From an uncultured Bacteroides sp. (lineage in GTDB: Bacteria > Bacteroidota > Bacteroidia > Bacteroidales > Bacteroidaceae), in assembly GCA_934716785.1 (NCBI GenBank), contig CAKUYM010000060.1:1-17040 (forward strand): a stretch of DNA of 17,040 nt, given 5' to 3'. Shown here piece after piece: positions 15,006 through 17,040 of this stretch. Below the pieces are notes generated by a model. It did not search any database, was not told the origin of the DNA, and saw nothing but the letters and a program-made list of their open reading frames with translations. Every line of letters starts with the position of its first letter. Position 1 is the first letter of the stretch. The position numbers and the translations under genes were made by a program.

Positions 15006-16961
15006 TTACCGAAGATATTGTTCAAACCATTGCGTGATCTCTTGCAATCTCTTGATCCGGTTCTGGGGTTTGCCAGACCGTGATAATTCATGATTCTCTC
15101 CTTTGAATATCACAATACGCGACGGCACATTAAAATGACGAAGAGCACTATACATTTGTATACCTTCAGGCAGTGGACAACGGTAATCTTCTTCGCTATG
15201 AATAAAAAGCGTAGGAGTTTTTACCCGATTGGCATACGCCAGTGGAGACTGTTTCCACAAATCTTCATAATTATTCCAAGGGTCACCTCCCGTATAAGCA
15301 TATCCAAAAGAGTAACCAATGTCACTCAACGTTGTAAATGAAGTCCAAGAAGATATGCTCCGTTGCGATGCAGCTGCCCGGAAACGGTCGGTATGCCCGA
15401 TAATCCAATTGGTCATAACGCCTCCGTAAGAGCCCCCTGTTACTCCGATTCGCCTTTTGTCAATGAAGTTTGTTTTCACTATGGCTGTATCTACAAAACG
15501 CATCAAGTCATCATAATCAATATCACCGAATGCTCCTTTTAAGCGAGCGAACTCATTCCCTCGTCCGTTGCTTCCAGTCGGATTTGTATATATGACGGCA
15601 TATCCTTTATTTGCCCAATATTGCATTTCATGAAAAAAAGAAGTGCCGTAAGTGGCTTTCGGACCGCCATGAATATCAAGAATCGTAGGATATTTCTTGC
15701 CTTCTTCATAGTGGGCGGGAGGCAATACGTAGCCTCGTAGTTTCACGCCATCGCGATTCGTAAACTCAATGGGCTGTGGAGTGACAATCTGATGGGAATC
15801 CAGCAGACTGGTGTTGATATCAGAAAGTCTGGAAAGTTTTTTCCCTTTGTCCCAATAGTAGATTTCTTGCGCATGTGAGGGGGTGGAAGCAATCAACAAG
15901 AATCCTTTCTGATAGGGTATGTATTCATCCACATCAATACTGTCTGGTGTGAGTACAGAGACTTGCCCCCCTTTATAATCAACTTGCACCAACGGGGCAT
16001 GGTCTATGACTGTTGAGACATAGTAAACTCCTTGTTTGTCTGCAAATAGTCTGGAATGATTTCCCCCTTTTATATCACTAATTAGAGTATTGCCAACTGA
16101 GTATACATCTCCGTCGTAGAGTTCCCTTGCTTTTCCGTTTGTCAAATCCAATTGATAAAGGGCCGCGTTTTGTTGAGGATTCTTCTCCGAATATCTCCGC
16201 AACGTGAACAAGAGAGTTTCCTCCTTAGTGAAATTCAATTGACCATAACTGCTACTGTCGGCCACGCTCCATGTTTTCGTATCGAGCGAAACAGTATTCA
16301 ATACCTGCAACTTATCATCCGGACAGATTTTGTTAGAATGTTTCCGGAGCACATAGCCCAACCGCTGTTTGTCCGGGCTAAGGGCAAGTTCTGATACGGA
16401 AGCCAATGTGTCGGACAGAAGCGTGATGTTACCCTTGTCATATTGATAAAGAACTGTGCGTAAGCCATTTATATCCCCTCTGCCGTTGCTCCAAAAAGGA
16501 AGTTCTTCGAATATGCGATAGTTATCTGTATTCGAGTTATCAGCCTGTTTTAATCTGTATTGAGCCGTAAAGAAAAAATAATCGGGTGCGATAAATGCCG
16601 CTTCTTGTACACGATAAGGCAGCCTTAACCATTCCAATGCCTCACCATACGTATTAGAAAGACGCTTGAATATTGTTTCATCCTTTCCAGACTGGCGTAA
16701 GATAATATCATCCCCCTGTAGGCTGAACCAGTTGATATCATTTCCCGTAGTCAATAGAACGGTGTTGCCATCTGCTTTCAACTGATATAGGTTGCTTATA
16801 TATTTTCCCTGTTCCAAATCCGCTTGTTTGAGTAGGAAAAATAGATTTCCATTTTTCTCCCGCAGCGAGGATATGCTTCGGAGTTTCCCGAAGAAATCGA
16901 CCCCGACGGGAAGTTTTTGGCCGGTGACATAATTAGTAAGAGTCAAAGCGACTGCCACCAA
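15006..16961 (-). CDS. S9-family serine peptidase (prolyl oligopeptidase type)
   Basis: 651 residues. The N-terminal half (about 25-390) is made of repeated beta-rich blades, a propeller gate that limits access to small peptides. The C-terminal alpha/beta-hydrolase half (about 395-651) carries the triad Ser511 (GGSYGG), Asp592 (HSEEDYRCP) and His624 (KGENHELS), with DIHGGP (429-434) as oxyanion element. It most resembles acylaminoacyl-peptidase/dipeptidyl-peptidase-like members. No ATG is available: the open frame begins after a stop overlapping the previous gene, and the first usable starts are TTG (16961) or the next codon GTG. The resulting N-terminus LVAVALTLTNYVTGQ is hydrophobic and signal-like, but lacks a basic n-region unless the lysine encoded just upstream is included. 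Probably exported; start uncertain. Confidence 0.92.
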   Translation of the reverse strand: MVAVALTLTNYVTGQKLPVGVDFFGKLRSISSLREKNGNLFFLLKQADLEQGKYISNLYQLKADGNTVLLTTGNDINWFSLQGDDIILRQSGKDETIFKRLSNTYGEALEWLRLPYRVQEAAFIAPDYFFFTAQYRLKQADNSNTDNYRIFEELPFWSNGRGDINGLRTVLYQYDKGNITLLSDTLASVSELALSPDKQRLGYVLRKHSNKICPDDKLQVLNTVSLDTKTWSVADSSSYGQLNFTKEETLLFTLRRYSEKNPQQNAALYQLDLTNGKARELYDGDVYSVGNTLISDIKGGNHSRLFADKQGVYYVSTVIDHAPLVQVDYKGGQVSVLTPDSIDVDEYIPYQKGFLLIASTPSHAQEIYYWDKGKKLSRLSDINTSLLDSHQIVTPQPIEFTNRDGVKLRGYVLPPAHYEEGKKYPTILDIHGGPKATYGTSFFHEMQYWANKGYAVIYTNPTGSNGRGNEFARLKGAFGDIDYDDLMRFVDTAIVKTNFIDKRRIGVTGGSYGGVMTNWIIGHTDRFRAAASQRSISSWTSFTTLSDIGYSFGYAYTGGDPWNNYEDLWKQSPLAYANRVKTPTLFIHSEEDYRCPLPEGIQMYSALRHFNVPSRIVIFKGENHELSRSGKPQNRIKRLQEITQWFEQYLR

Positions 16962-16983
16962 AAGTCCCGACTTCGGGAATGCG

Positions 16984-17040
16984 TCACCCCAAAAACTTTT
17001 TCAAATCAAATAATGGCTTGATGTGACGTTGTTCATCGGT
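16984..17040 (-). CDS. C-terminal end of an upstream co-directional gene (partial)
   Basis: An open frame enters from the right edge on the minus strand and ends at TGA (16984-16986), giving the last 18 residues TDEQRHIKPLFDLKKFLG. The stop lies 22 bases before the S9 peptidase start, so the two are probably co-transcribed. Too short to assign a family. That it is a real gene is inferred from the frame, the tight spacing and the missing independent promoter. Confidence 0.45.
   Translation of the reverse strand, partial: TDEQRHIKPLFDLKKFLG

Noticed and set aside
15006-16961. S9 peptidase as the pilin-processing protease
   Set aside because: Pilin maturation in this pilus type needs an arginine-specific endoprotease; this propeller-gated peptidase handles short peptides and belongs to a separate transcription unit.

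Overview
The window looks like a piece of a Bacteroides (or close Bacteroidales) chromosome. The signs are promoter elements close to the TTTG / TAnnTTTG consensus of that phylum, an ECF sigma factor paired with a FecR/DUF4974 anti-sigma factor, Bacteroidales-type (type V) fimbrillins, and a Bacteroidales-type ATP-dependent PEP carboxykinase. Species was not determined.

Layout from left to right. (1) 1-243 is an intergenic leader/terminator region with two small hairpins. (2) 244-1841, minus strand: a two-gene ECF sigma / anti-sigma unit with a near-consensus promoter. (3) 1992-3599, minus strand: pckA, ended by a 15-bp-stem terminator. (4) 3600-3887 is a divergent control region with promoters for pckA and upp and two adjacent dyads. 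(5) 3888-4541, plus strand: upp (uracil phosphoribosyltransferase). Its stop codon directly abuts the stop codon of the convergent fimbrial operon. (6) 4542-11092, minus strand: a five-gene type V pilus operon, read right to left as DUF3575 outer-membrane protein, FimB/Mfa2-like anchor, short fimbrillin (probable stalk), then two long fimbrillins that share a second, C-terminal domain (probable alternative tip adhesins). A terminator-like hairpin lies between the stalk gene and the first tip gene. An AraC-family regulator (11311-12186) precedes the operon, and the gap between them holds three or four helically phased direct repeats that look like its operator. (7) 12262-17040, minus strand: a catabolic/scavenging unit of an S9 serine peptidase, a secreted M20D amidohydrolase and a DAACS-family symporter, with the tail of one more co-directional gene at the right edge.

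How the parts work together: the AraC protein probably controls the pilus operon; DUF3575 and FimB/Mfa2-like proteins sit in or anchor to the outer membrane; the short fimbrillin polymerises; the two-domain fimbrillins cap the fibre. In the right-hand unit, the peptidase and amidohydrolase probably release small amino compounds that the symporter imports. The symporter lacks the arginine and one sodium-ligand aspartate typical of acidic amino acid carriers, so its substrate is probably not glutamate or aspartate.

The pilus genes are visibly richer in G+C than their neighbours (about 52-62% on single 60-base lines counted by eye, against about 42-47% in flanking genes), which suggests separate ancestry. 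No tRNA, rRNA, CRISPR array or insertion sequence was seen.
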